Source of the DNA: Streptomyces sp. M92
GTDB taxonomy: Bacteria; Actinomycetota; Actinomycetes; Streptomycetales; Streptomycetaceae
DNA: 64,000 nucleotides
Direction of reading: 5' to 3'
Assembly: GCF_028473745.1 (NCBI RefSeq)
Contig: NZ_CP101137.1
Location: 1,736,001-1,800,000 of the forward strand
Of this stretch, positions 31,394 to 40,232 are shown one piece after another. The position numbers were made by a program, and so were the translations under genes. The notes under the pieces were generated by a model, which was not told where the DNA came from, ran no database searches, and saw nothing but the letters and a program-made list of their open reading frames with translations. How positions within the stretch are numbered: position 1 is the first letter of the stretch; each line of letters opens with the position of its first letter.

Positions 31394-31942
31394 TCAGTTC
31401 TGGTGGGACTGGTAGTGCGCGACCGCGTCCGAGGTGCGGCCGGCGCCGTACACCCGCAGGAACTCCGCCAGCTCCGGGTGGGTCGGGGAGAGCGCGTCCG
31501 CCGCCTCGATGATGTCCCCGGCCGCCGACACCGAGCGCAGCAGCGACTGGATCTCCCGGACCACCCGCTTGACCGTGGGTGCCCCGGAACTGCTGGTCGT
31601 CTGCGTGGTGTTGCTGAGCACCGAGCCCCCCTGCGACTTCTTGATCTCGTCCATGCGCTCCGTCGCCTCGGCCGCGCTCACGCTGCCGTCCGCGACCTGC
31701 CCCGCCAGATCCTGCAGCAACTGCACCCGCTGGACCACCGCAGGATTGCCGATCTTCGCCCGCTGACCGCTCATCAGCTGTGAAAGCATCGGCGCGGACA
31801 GCCCCAGCACCCCCGCGAGACGAGCCTGGTTGAGGCCAAGATCGTCGATGAGCCTACGGAAGAGCGCCCCCAACGGCTCCCCGTACCAGTTCCGCTGCAG
31901 TTCCCGCGCTCTTGCGGTGGCTTCCTGCTGTGCGGCGTCCAT
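31394..31942 (-). CDS. Helix-turn-helix (XRE-like) DNA-binding protein
   Basis: 182 residues from ATG 31942, preceded by GGGGAG 8 nt upstream; the open frame extends further but lacks a ribosome site. The helix-turn-helix is LNQARLAGVLGLSAPMLSQLMSGQR (about residues 31-55); the C-terminal half is helical and includes VLSNTTQTTS and a conserved-looking end AHYQSHQN. It lies next to tRNA-Ala in the same place as a conserved streptomycete regulator. Targets unknown. Confidence 0.8.
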   Translation of the reverse strand: MDAAQQEATARARELQRNWYGEPLGALFRRLIDDLGLNQARLAGVLGLSAPMLSQLMSGQRAKIGNPAVVQRVQLLQDLAGQVADGSVSAAEATERMDEIKKSQGGSVLSNTTQTTSSSGAPTVKRVVREIQSLLRSVSAAGDIIEAADALSPTHPELAEFLRVYGAGRTSDAVAHYQSHQN

Positions 31943-32070
31943 TGCGTCTCCCCATCGCTTCCCCAAGAACCGCAGTTCGCTCCAGCGAACCACGCCGAGC
32001 ATCTTACGGAGCGTGGTCGTTCCCCGGGAGTCCCAATCATTTGTGAGATACGGGGGGCGACCCGGTACTC

Positions 32071-32079
32071 TTGTCCACG
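32071..32079 (+). promoter_or_regulatory. DnaA-box-like site near tRNA-Ala
   Basis: TTGTCCACG, one mismatch from consensus, in the 5' region of tRNA-Ala. Confidence 0.35.
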
Positions 32080-32121
32080 GCACCCGCCGGTACGCGATCC
32101 ACCCGGCCGGAAGCCGCTCCA

Positions 32122-32194
32122 GGGGCCTTAGCTCAGTTGGTAGAGCGCTGTCTTTGCATGGCAGATGTCAGGGGTTCGACTCCCCTAGGCTCCA
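32122..32194 (+). tRNA. tRNA-Ala (anticodon TGC)
   Basis: Acceptor GGGGCCT pairs with AGGCTCC, including the diagnostic G3:U70 pair; anticodon stem CTGTC/GGCAG with loop TTTGCAT and TGC at 32155-32157; T-loop GTTCGACTC. CCA is not encoded. Confidence 0.97.
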
Positions 32195-32201
32195 CAAGTG
32201 A

Positions 32202-32246
32202 AAGAGGTCCCCCGGTCTGCGAGAACGCCAGACCGGGGGACCTCTT
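32202..32246 (+). terminator. tRNA-Ala terminator
   Basis: A perfect 18-bp stem (32202-32219 with 32229-32246) and a 9-nt loop, 8 bp after the tRNA. Confidence 0.9.
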
Positions 32247-32490
32247 CGTGTACAACGGTGCCCGGCGGCTCCACGACGCTCCCCCGCAGCCCCCCGCGCC
32301 CTCACAACACCGGCCCACGGACGGCAACAGGCCCCCGGCAGCAGGCCCGCCGAGCACAACGGCCGCACTGTCTGCTCTTGATATCGTCACCCCACAGGGC
32401 ACCAGCGCCACACCCCTGCGGGGCGGTGCCACGTGACTCATCGCCGTCGCAGCCGTCCGGTCGCTGCCGACGATGTGGAAGGGGTAGACC

Positions 32491-33267
32491 ATGCGGGCGA
32501 AGGTACGAGCCGCTCTCGACGCGCTCTATATGAAGCGGCTGGTCAAAGAACTGGAGGGACGCCCACGCCCCCAGCACATCGGCATCATGCTCGACGGCAA
32601 CCGCCGCTGGGCCAAGATGTCGGGCATCGACGACCCGCGAGAGGGCTACCGCGCCGGCGCCGCGAAAGTCCTGGACTTCCTGCGCTGGTGCGACTCCGCC
32701 AAGATCGAACACGTCACCCTGTTCATGCTCTCCGACGACAACCTCCACCGGCCCGAAGAGCAGCTCACCCCACTCATCGACATCATCGCCGAGGTCGTCG
32801 AACGGCTCGCCGCACCCGGCAACCCCTGGCCCGTCGAAGCGGTCGGCGCCCTCGACCTGCTGCCCGCCGAATCCGCCGGCCGCCTCAAGACCGCCACCGC
32901 CGCCACGCAGGGCCGCAAGGGCGGCACCAAGGTCGACGTCGCCGTCGGCTACGGAGGCCGCCGGGAGATCGTCGACGCCGTACGATCCGCACTGACCGAG
33001 CACAGCTCACAGGGCGGGGACATCGACGAGTTCATCGAGACCTTCACCATGGAGCACATCTCCAAGCACCTGTACTCCAAGACACGGTCCGAGTCCGACC
33101 TCATCATCCGCACCTCCGGCGAGCAGCGCCTCTCCGGCTTCCTCCTCTGGCAGTCCGCCTACGCCGAGGTCCACTTCTGCGAGACCTACTGGCCGGACTT
33201 CCGTGAGATCGACTTCCTGCGCGCGCTGCGCTCCTACTCCCTGCGCGAACGCCGCTACGGCCGCTGA
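32491..33267 (+). CDS. uppS: Isoprenyl transferase (cis-prenyltransferase, UppS family)
   Basis: 258 residues. Condenses isopentenyl diphosphate with a short allylic diphosphate to make cis-polyprenyl diphosphates for cell-wall lipid carriers. The catalytic Asp is in IGIMLDGNRRWAK (about residue 35), the hydrophobic cleft region in HVTLFMLSDDNLHRP, and the conserved DLIIRTSGEQRLSGFLLWQSAYAE near the C-terminus. Streptomycetes carry two paralogues; this may be the short-chain type like Rv1086 (inference). It ends 19 bp before a parS site. Confidence 0.92.
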   Translation: MRAKVRAALDALYMKRLVKELEGRPRPQHIGIMLDGNRRWAKMSGIDDPREGYRAGAAKVLDFLRWCDSAKIEHVTLFMLSDDNLHRPEEQLTPLIDIIAEVVERLAAPGNPWPVEAVGALDLLPAESAGRLKTATAATQGRKGGTKVDVAVGYGGRREIVDAVRSALTEHSSQGGDIDEFIETFTMEHISKHLYSKTRSESDLIIRTSGEQRLSGFLLWQSAYAEVHFCETYWPDFREIDFLRALRSYSLRERRYGR

Positions 33268-33286
33268 GCCGCCGCTCCGAGCCGCC

Positions 33287-33300
33287 GTTTCACGTGAAAC
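33287..33300. promoter_or_regulatory. parS: parS centromere site 3
   Basis: Exact core GTTTCACGTGAAAC, followed by A, between uppS and its terminator, about 26 kb from oriC. Confidence 0.94.
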
Positions 33301-33303
33301 ACC

Positions 33304-33343
33304 GCCGCGGGGCGGGAGGCCCTGAAGCCTCCCGCCCCGCGGC
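33304..33343. terminator. Bidirectional terminator between uppS and the DUF5324 gene
   Basis: Perfect 17-bp stem (33304-33320 with 33327-33343), 6-nt loop, between two convergent genes; it adjoins parS site 3. Confidence 0.85.
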
Positions 33344-33377
33344 GATACCGATCCGTCCCGAAGCCGCCCGGCGAACG

Positions 33378-34079
33378 TCAGCGGGGCTCCTCGCCCTCCG
33401 CCGCGTCGTCCCGCGCCTGCTTGGCCTGCACCTCAGGGTCCAGAATCGCCCCACCGGTGCCGTCCACGGACGTCAGACGCCCCGACTCGGCGACCTCCGT
33501 CGCCTCCGGCGGCTCCACCAGCCAGTCCGGATTGGCCTGCTTGTCCCACCACTTCCACGCGGCGAAGGCCCCGCCGGCGACGACGCCCGCCACCGCCAGC
33601 ACCTTGGCGATACGCCCGGCCCGAGCCCGGCGCTGGTGCCTGCGCGACAGCTTCCGGATCTCCTTCGCCGTCACCTGACCCCGCAGCGCGGCCAACGCCG
33701 CGGCACCCCGCGCGGCGGCCTCGTCCCGCACGGGCACGGCCGCGGCCACCGCCTGATCGATCACCGGCCTGGAGTACTCGGCCGCCTGCCGGGCGGCCAG
33801 GCGCGTACGAACGGCGGCCTCCTGAGCGGCCGCGTCCACCTTCGGCGGTACATGCGTACGCGCCTGGTCCAGCCGCGGCGCGACATGCGTGCCGTACTGA
33901 AGACGCGCCTGGCACGCGGCCTGCGACACCCTGGGCGCCAGCCGTACGCGCGCCTCCTGTGCGTAGTGAGCGGCCCTGTCCTTGGCCGTGTCGGCGTAGG
34001 GCGCCACCACTTCCGCGGCGTGCAGCACGCTGTCCTTCGCCGAACCGGTCGCGGCGCGCACGCTGTCGATGCGGGTCAC
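33378..34079 (-). CDS. DUF5324 family protein
   Basis: 233 residues, GTG start. The N-terminal 130 residues are long amphipathic helices rich in Ala, Arg and Gln (RLAPRVSQAACQARLQYGTH and similar). A single transmembrane helix (IAKVLAVAGVVAGGAFAAWKWW, about 159-180) is followed by a short acidic tail. I recall this as Streptomyces DUF5324 in this genomic place; function unknown. Alone, convergent with uppS. Confidence 0.75.
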   Translation of the reverse strand: MTRIDSVRAATGSAKDSVLHAAEVVAPYADTAKDRAAHYAQEARVRLAPRVSQAACQARLQYGTHVAPRLDQARTHVPPKVDAAAQEAAVRTRLAARQAAEYSRPVIDQAVAAAVPVRDEAAARGAAALAALRGQVTAKEIRKLSRRHQRRARAGRIAKVLAVAGVVAGGAFAAWKWWDKQANPDWLVEPPEATEVAESGRLTSVDGTGGAILDPEVQAKQARDDAAEGEEPR

Positions 34080-34464
34080 GGGTTCCTCCTCCTCGGTGGC
34101 GTACGGTAATTCGACTTTCCACCCTTTTACGGATCATGCCTGCGGACGCACCGCCGGGCATGTGAGAGCGGGCATCCGGGTCACGGGCGGTGTCTTCGTG
34201 ATGTCCGGGGCACGTGGTGAGGAAGTTGCCGACAAACGCCGATCAACCTCGATAACGGATGAATACCGGGCAACAAGAGCCTGCCGACGACAATGCCACG
34301 AATCGGCGCCCCGCGCTCGGGACCCAGGAGTACCGGATGGAGTACCCGACCGGATTCCCGCAACCCCCATCGCCGAATCGGAGCAGGAAACCTCGGCCCG
34401 ACGCCGTACCCACCGTCGACCGTGCAAGGATCGGCGGGCACCAGAACACGACGGAAGGCACATC
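34080..34464. promoter_or_regulatory. Divergent region between the DUF5324 and cyclophilin genes
   Basis: 385 bp with no supported gene. It is relatively AT-rich around 34090-34140 and 34215-34290, where promoters for both genes are expected; I cannot pick out a clear -35/-10 pair. Confidence 0.35.
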
Positions 34465-34998
<534 letters not shown>

Positions 34999-35027
34999 CC
35001 CCGGCCACGCCGGGAAGGAACCTGACG

Positions 35028-35055
35028 CCCCGCTCATCCGTATAGATGAGCGGGG
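35028..35055 (+). terminator. ppiA terminator
   Basis: Stem CCCCGCTCATC (35028-35038) / GATGAGCGGGG (35045-35055), 6-nt loop, 29 bp after the stop. Confidence 0.85.
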
Positions 35056-35111
35056 GCGGTGCGTCGCACAACACCGACGGACACCGCCCACAGGACGACC
35101 GAGGGGAAGCC

Positions 35112-36002
35112 ATGGACCACGCGGCAGCCGGCCCACCGGACGCCCAGAGCCTGCCGGGCTGCTACCGCCACCCGGACCGCGAGACCGGCATCCGCTGCAC
35201 CCGCTGCGAACGCCCCATCTGCACCGACTGCATGGTCAACGCCTCCGTCGGCTTCCACTGCCCCGACTGCGCGAGCGGCCGCACCGGCGGCGGACCGGCC
35301 CCGGCCGCGTCCCGGCCGCGCACGCTGGCCGGAGGCACCGTCGCCGCCGACCCCCACCTCCTCACCAAGATCCTCATCGGGATCAACGTCGCGGTCTTCA
35401 TCGCCGTACACGCCCTGTCGGAGTCCTTCCTGGGCGGCATGGTCCTGATCGGCCAATGGCCCCCCGCCCCCTACTACATCCCGAACGAGGGCGTAGCGGA
35501 GGGCGAGTGGTACCGCCTGGTGACGACCATGTTCACCCACGAGGAAATCTGGCACCTCGGCTTCAACATGCTCAGCCTCTGGTTCCTCGGAGGCCCCCTG
35601 GAAGCGGCCCTCGGCAGGGCCCGCTACCTCACCCTCTACCTCGTCTCCGGCCTGGCCGGCAGCGCGCTCACCTACCTCCTGGCCTCACCCACCCAAGCCA
35701 CCCTCGGCGCCTCCGGCGCGATCTTCGGCCTCTTCGGCGCCACCGCCGCACTCGTCCGCCGCCTCAACGCCGACATGCGGCCGATCGTCATCCTCCTGGT
35801 GATCAACCTGGTCTTCACCTTCACCTGGGCCAACATCGCCTGGCAGGCCCACGTCGGCGGCCTCGTCGCCGGCGCCGCGATCGGCTACGCCATGCTCCAT
35901 GCCCCGCGCGAGCGCCGGACGCTCGTGCAGTACGGCACGTGCGCGCTGGTCCTGGTGGCCGTCGTAGGACTGGCCCTGTTGAGAACCGCACAGCTCACCT
36001 GA
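35112..36002 (+). CDS. Rhomboid-family intramembrane serine protease with zinc-binding N-terminus
   Basis: 296 residues, ATG 35112 with GAGGGGAAG upstream. Residues 15-60 form a B-box-like zinc site (CYRHPDRETGIRCTRCERPICTDC ... CPDC, in pieces). A six-helix rhomboid core follows, with the catalytic Ser in LGASGAIFGLFG, the catalytic His in AWQAHVGGLVAG and the HLGFNMLSLWFLG segment. It cleaves unknown membrane substrates. The zinc-finger/rhomboid fusion is standard in actinobacteria. It is followed by a DnaA-box cluster. Confidence 0.92.
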   Translation: MDHAAAGPPDAQSLPGCYRHPDRETGIRCTRCERPICTDCMVNASVGFHCPDCASGRTGGGPAPAASRPRTLAGGTVAADPHLLTKILIGINVAVFIAVHALSESFLGGMVLIGQWPPAPYYIPNEGVAEGEWYRLVTTMFTHEEIWHLGFNMLSLWFLGGPLEAALGRARYLTLYLVSGLAGSALTYLLASPTQATLGASGAIFGLFGATAALVRRLNADMRPIVILLVINLVFTFTWANIAWQAHVGGLVAGAAIGYAMLHAPRERRTLVQYGTCALVLVAVVGLALLRTAQLT

Positions 36003-36270
36003 GCGCAGGTTGTCCACAGACGGTGGCCGATCTTGTGCACAGTGTGCGGGAACAGGTGTGCCCCCTGTCACTGACCCGTGTTTCCGCAGGTCAGGCAGGG
36101 GGCGAATGTGCTTTCGGGTGCCGGTACTTCCGTCACACCGGCGTCAATGTCCGATGGGTTATCCACAGATCGTCTTTTCTTTTCCCCACCGTGTGGACAG
36201 CGCCTGTGGATAACTCAGTGGATAGCCCTGGGGAGAGCTGTTCCGCGGTGTTCCGCGGTCTGCCGCCGGG
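36003..36270. promoter_or_regulatory. Extra-oriC cluster of DnaA boxes
   Basis: In about 205 bp between two convergent gene ends: TTGTCCACA (36010-36018, exact), TTGTGCACA (36033-36041), TTATCCACA (36159-36167), TGTGGACAG (36192-36200) and TGTGGATAA (36205-36213), in both orientations. No gene lies here. Such clusters can bind and titrate DnaA. Confidence 0.75.
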
Positions 36271-36525
36271 CTACTTCCACTGCGTCGAGACACCGAATCC
36301 GGCGGCGATGAAACCGAAGCCCACCACGATGTTCCAGTTGCCCAGGGAGTCAATGGGCAGTGAACCGTCGGTGACGTAGAAGACGACGATCCAGGCGAGA
36401 CCGATGACGAACATGGCCAGCATGACCGGAGCCACCCAGCTGCGGCTCGTCAGCTTGATGCTGGCCGCCTGCTTCGACGGCGGCGGCGTGTAATCGGCCT
36501 TCTTGCGGATACGTGACTTCGGCAC
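36271..36525 (-). CDS. crgA: Cell division regulator CrgA
   Basis: 84 residues, GTG 36525 with AGGAGAG upstream. CrgA coordinates FtsZ-ring timing and septation in aerial hyphae and binds FtsI/FtsQ-type partners in mycobacteria. It has a basic N-terminus [15 protein letters not shown] and two transmembrane helices ([21 protein letters not shown] and [15 protein letters not shown]). Same size as S. coelicolor CrgA. Its 3' end adjoins the DnaA-box cluster. Confidence 0.95.
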   Translation of the reverse strand: MPKSRIRKKADYTPPPSKQAASIKLTSRSWVAPVMLAMFVIGLAWIVVFYVTDGSLPIDSLGNWNIVVGFGFIAAGFGVSTQWK

Positions 36526-36646
36526 GAGGGTCTCTCCTGTCGATGCGCTGCGTGGCCGCGCAGGGAACGGGGTCGGGGACTTGGAGCGCTCCCCCGGGCG
36601 TCCGTTAGCGTAGTGCTTCCGTGGCGCCGAAGGAGATAAGGGTACG

Positions 36647-37426
36647 TTGAGCAATTCTGCCGACTCCCCCCAGGCGGGATCCAGCCCCGCCCGCAGGCGC
36701 CGTTTCCGGCCCGTGCGGGTCCTGACGGCGGCCGTCTTCGCGCTCGCGGGCCTCATTTTCTTCACCAGCTTCGATACCGCGAAGGGCACCAATATCCGTA
36801 CGGATGCCTCTTTGCTCAAGTTGTCCGATCTCATCCACGAGCGCAGCCGGGACAACGGTGAGCTGGAGGAGTCCAACGCGGCCCTGCGCGAGGAGATCGA
36901 ATCGCTCGCCGAGCGCGACGACGGGCGTACGGAGGCGGAGGACGAGAAACGCGCGGAGCTGGAGGCGAAGGCGGGCACGCGGGAGCTGAAGGGTGAGGCG
37001 ATATCCGTCACGCTCGACGACGCCCCGCCGGACGCCACCGCGAAGCTCCCCGGCTATCCGGAGCCGCAGCCCGACTACCTGGTGATCCACCAGCAGGACC
37101 TCCAGGCGGTCGTGAACGCGCTGTGGAAGGGCGGCGCGGAGGGCATCAAGGTCATGGACCAGCGGCTGATCTCCACCAGCGCGGTGCGCTGCGTGGGCAA
37201 CACCCTGATCCTCCAGGGCCGCGTCTACTCGCCGCCGTACAAGGTCCAGGCGGTCGGCGATCCGGAGAAGCTGAAGAAGGCGCTGGCCGCGTCCCCGGCG
37301 ATCCAGAACTACATGGTGTACGTCAATGTCTACGGGCTCGGCTGGAAGGTCGAGGACGACGGGACGGTGACGCTGCCGGGCTACTCGGGCACGGCGGACC
37401 TGCACTATGCCCAGCCTGTGGATTGA
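36647..37426 (+). CDS. DUF881 family membrane-anchored protein
   Basis: 259 residues from TTG 36647 (AGGAG upstream). A basic N-terminus and one transmembrane helix ([18 protein letters not shown], about 25-42) precede a coiled-coil (about 60-110, [18 protein letters not shown]) and the DUF881 domain ([10 protein letters not shown] ... [31 protein letters not shown]). Homologues lie near cell-division genes across Gram-positives; function poorly known. Divergent from crgA. Confidence 0.88.
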   Translation: MSNSADSPQAGSSPARRRRFRPVRVLTAAVFALAGLIFFTSFDTAKGTNIRTDASLLKLSDLIHERSRDNGELEESNAALREEIESLAERDDGRTEAEDEKRAELEAKAGTRELKGEAISVTLDDAPPDATAKLPGYPEPQPDYLVIHQQDLQAVVNALWKGGAEGIKVMDQRLISTSAVRCVGNTLILQGRVYSPPYKVQAVGDPEKLKKALAASPAIQNYMVYVNVYGLGWKVEDDGTVTLPGYSGTADLHYAQPVD

Positions 37427-37507
37427 CGCCTTTCCGGAGGGGTCCGCGCCGTTAGTCTGGTGCGGTGCGGCGTGAGTGCGGCGCCGTGGTGCGACGGAAG
37501 GGACGGC

Positions 37508-37669
37508 ATGTACGGCTGGATCTGGCGGCATCTGCCGGGGAACGCGTGGGTGAGGGCGCTGCTCTCGCTCGTCCTGGTCGTGGCCGTGGTCTACGTCCTG
37601 TTCCAGTACGTCTTCCCATGGGCCGAACCGCTGCTTCCCTTCAACGATGTGACGGTGGACAACCAGTGA
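37508..37669 (+). CDS. Small membrane protein upstream of pabA
   Basis: 53 residues, ATG 37508 with GGAAGGGA upstream; one transmembrane helix (ALLSLVLVVAVVYVLFQYVFPW) and a conserved-looking end PFNDVTVDNQ. Overlaps the next gene by 4 nt (GTGA), so it is translationally linked to the glutamine amidotransferase gene. Conserved in this position in streptomycetes as far as I recall; function unknown. Confidence 0.75.
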   Translation: MYGWIWRHLPGNAWVRALLSLVLVVAVVYVLFQYVFPWAEPLLPFNDVTVDNQ

Positions 37670-38304
37670 GCGCGCGCATCCTCGTCGTCGACAACTACGA
37701 CAGTTTCGTCTTCAACCTGGTCCAGTACCTGTATCAGCTCGGTGCGGAGTGCGAGGTGCTGCGCAACGACGAGGTGTCGACGGGGCACGCCCAGGACGGT
37801 TTCGACGGTGTGCTGCTGTCTCCCGGGCCCGGTACGCCGGAGCAGGCGGGGGTCTGCGTCGACATGGTCCGGCACTGCGCGTCGACCGGTGTCCCCGTCT
37901 TCGGGGTCTGTCTGGGCATGCAGTCGATGCAGGTGGCGTACGGCGGTGTGGTGGACCGGGCGCCGGAGCTGCTGCACGGCAAGACCTCGCCGGTGGAGCA
38001 CGAGGGCAAGGGAGTGTTCGCCGGCCTGCCCTCGCCCTTCACGGCGACGCGGTACCACTCGCTGGCGGCGGAACCGGGCACGGTGCCGGCGGAGCTGGAG
38101 GTGACGGCCCGGACACAGGACGGGATCGTCATGGGGCTGCGGCACCGGGAGCTGCCGGTGGAGGGTGTGCAGTTCCATCCGGAGTCGGTGCTGACCGAGC
38201 ACGGGCACCGGATGCTGGCCAACTGGCTGGCGGAGTGCGGCGACCAGGGTGCGGTGGCGAGGTCGGCGGGGCTCGCCCCGGTGGTGGGCAGGGCCACGGC
38301 GTGA
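37666..38304 (+). CDS. pabA: Aminodeoxychorismate/anthranilate synthase component II
   Basis: The 212-residue class I glutamine amidotransferase supplies ammonia to a chorismate-using synthase for folate (PabA) or tryptophan (TrpG). Nucleophile Cys in GVCLGMQSMQ; His/Glu of the triad in GVQFHPESVLTEHG; N-terminus ILVVDNYDSFVFNLVQYL is standard. Without PabB nearby I cannot tell PabA from TrpG. Overlaps both neighbours (GTGA at each end). Confidence 0.9.
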   Translation: MSARILVVDNYDSFVFNLVQYLYQLGAECEVLRNDEVSTGHAQDGFDGVLLSPGPGTPEQAGVCVDMVRHCASTGVPVFGVCLGMQSMQVAYGGVVDRAPELLHGKTSPVEHEGKGVFAGLPSPFTATRYHSLAAEPGTVPAELEVTARTQDGIVMGLRHRELPVEGVQFHPESVLTEHGHRMLANWLAECGDQGAVARSAGLAPVVGRATA

Positions 38305-39347
38305 CCGCACTGCGCCCCGAGCGCGACTCCGGCACGGCCGGTGACCAGGGATCCTCGTACGGGCAGCCGTACGGGGATTCCGGTGCGTTCGGGGGCGGTT
38401 TCGACGGGTGGTACGAGGATTTCGCCGCCGGGGAGGGGGCCGGGGCGCCTCTCGACGACGAGACGGTGGCGCTGCGGGTCCCGGACCCGCCGCCGGAGCG
38501 GTCGGCCACCGCCCCTCCGGTGACGGGTGGGCGCGCGGCCCGCAGGAAGGCCGCGAAACGGCGTCACGGGCGCCGTGGGGGCTCCCGGGGCCCTTCCCGG
38601 GCCCCTGAGGCCGACGCGACGCCGAAAGCCCCTCTGTCGCGCGTGGAGGCCCGTCGGCAGGCCCGCGCCCGCAAGCCGGGGGCGGCGGTGATCGCCAGCC
38701 GCGTGATGGGTGAGCTGTTCATCACGACGGGCGTGCTGATGCTGCTGTTCGTGACGTACCAGTTGTGGTGGACGAACGTCCGCGCCCAGGCGCAGGCGGA
38801 CAAGGCGGCCAGCAATCTCCAGGAGGACTGGGCGAACGGCAAGCGCAACCCGGGCACCTTCGAACCGGGGCAGGGTTTCGCGCTGCTGCACATTCCGAAG
38901 CTGGACGTCGTGGTGCCGATCGCGGAGGGCATCGACGACGAGAAGGTCCTGGACCGGGGCATGGTCGGCCACTATGCGGAGGGCGCGCTGAAGACGGCGA
39001 TGCCGGACGCGAAGACCGGAAACTTCGGTCTGGCCGGGCACCGCAACACCCACGGTGAGCCCTTCCGGTACATCAACAAGCTGGACCCGGGTGATCCGAT
39101 CGTCGTGGAGACGCAGGACGAGTACTTCGTCTACAAGATGGCGTCGATCCTGCCGGTGACGTCGCCGAGCAACGTCAGTGTGCTGGACCCGGTCCCGAAG
39201 CAGTCCGGTTTCAAGGAACCGGGCCGGTACATCACCCTCACCACGTGCACGCCGGAGTTCACGAGCAAGTACCGGATGATCGTCTGGGGCAAGATGGTCG
39301 AGGAACGGCCGCGCAGCAAGGGCAAGCCGGATGCGCTCGTCAGTTAA
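38301..39347 (+). CDS. srtE1: Class E sortase 1
   Basis: 348 residues, GTG overlapping the pabA stop. A long disordered cytoplasmic N-terminus (about 1-120), a transmembrane helix (MGELFITTGVLMLLFVTYQLWW) and an extracellular sortase domain. Catalytic His in GLAGHRNTHG, Cys in TLTTCTPE and Arg in YRMIVWG. Class E sortases attach chaplins and other LAXTG proteins to peptidoglycan and are needed for aerial hyphae. Paired with srtE2. Confidence 0.93.
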   Translation: MTALRPERDSGTAGDQGSSYGQPYGDSGAFGGGFDGWYEDFAAGEGAGAPLDDETVALRVPDPPPERSATAPPVTGGRAARRKAAKRRHGRRGGSRGPSRAPEADATPKAPLSRVEARRQARARKPGAAVIASRVMGELFITTGVLMLLFVTYQLWWTNVRAQAQADKAASNLQEDWANGKRNPGTFEPGQGFALLHIPKLDVVVPIAEGIDDEKVLDRGMVGHYAEGALKTAMPDAKTGNFGLAGHRNTHGEPFRYINKLDPGDPIVVETQDEYFVYKMASILPVTSPSNVSVLDPVPKQSGFKEPGRYITLTTCTPEFTSKYRMIVWGKMVEERPRSKGKPDALVS

Positions 39348-39360
39348 GGGCGGATGACCA

Positions 39361-40131
39361 GTGGCAGCGACCACCGACACCGAGCACGAAGAGCAGTCCG
39401 GCACGGACGGCCCACCGGAGCCCGCGGCACGCCGCCGCGGCGGCGCCGGGCGGATCGTCGCCCGGACCGTGAGCGTCTTCGGTGAACTCCTCATCACGGC
39501 GGGCCTGGTGCTGGGCCTGTTCGTCGTCTACTCCCTGTGGTGGACGAACGTGGTCGCGGACCGCGCGGCGGACAAGCAGGCGGACGAGGTCCGCGAGAAC
39601 TGGGCGCAGGACCGGGTCGGTCCGGACGGCCCGGGTGCGCTGGACACCAAGGCGGGCATCGGCTTCCTGCACGTGCCGGCGATGGGTGACGGCGACATCC
39701 TGGTGGAGAAGGGCACGTCGATGAAGGTCCTCAACGACGGCGTGGCCGGCTACTACACCGACCCCGTGAAGTCCGCGCTCCCCACCTCCGGCAAGGAGGG
39801 CAACTTCTCGCTGGCGGCGCACCGGGACGGGCACGGGGCGAAGTTCCACAACATCGACAAGATCGAGAAGGGCGACCCGATCGTCTTCGAGACGAAGGAC
39901 ACCTGGTACGTCTACAAGACCTACGCGGTTCTGCCCGAGACCTCGAAGTACAACGTCAGGGTCCTCGACCCGGTCCCGAAGGAGTCCGGCAAGAAGAAGG
40001 CCGGCCACTACATCACCCTGACGACGTGCACGCCCGTGTACACGAGCCGGTACCGGTATGTGGTGTGGGGGGAGCTGGTGCGTACGGAGAAGGTGGACGG
40101 GGAGCGGACTCCGCCGGAGGAGTTGCGCTGA
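39361..40131 (+). CDS. srtE2: Class E sortase 2
   Basis: 256 residues, GTG start 13 bp after srtE1. A short N-terminus, one transmembrane helix (ELLITAGLVLGLFVVYSLWW) and a sortase domain with His in SLAAHRDGHG, Cys in TLTTCTPVY and Arg in YRYVVWG. Very similar to srtE1, so a tandem duplication. Its stop codon lies in the terminator stem. Confidence 0.93.
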   Translation: MAATTDTEHEEQSGTDGPPEPAARRRGGAGRIVARTVSVFGELLITAGLVLGLFVVYSLWWTNVVADRAADKQADEVRENWAQDRVGPDGPGALDTKAGIGFLHVPAMGDGDILVEKGTSMKVLNDGVAGYYTDPVKSALPTSGKEGNFSLAAHRDGHGAKFHNIDKIEKGDPIVFETKDTWYVYKTYAVLPETSKYNVRVLDPVPKESGKKKAGHYITLTTCTPVYTSRYRYVVWGELVRTEKVDGERTPPEELR

Positions 40132-40155
40132 CTGACCTCCTTGAGGGAGGTCAGT
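40131..40155 (+). terminator. srtE2 terminator
   Basis: Perfect 10-bp stem ACTGACCTCC / GGAGGTCAGT with a 5-nt loop, starting at the last base of the stop codon. Confidence 0.8.
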
Positions 40156-40170
40156 CCCCTAACATGACGA

Positions 40171-40209
40171 AGGCCCGAAGCCGCAACTTCATCTTGCGGC
40201 TTCGGGCCT
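40171..40209 (-). terminator. Terminator of the Mrr-like nuclease gene
   Basis: Perfect 16-bp stem (40171-40186 with 40194-40209), 7-nt loop, 23 bp beyond the stop of the minus-strand gene. Confidence 0.88.
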
Positions 40210-40232
40210 CTTCGCGTCTTCGCGAGCGGTCC

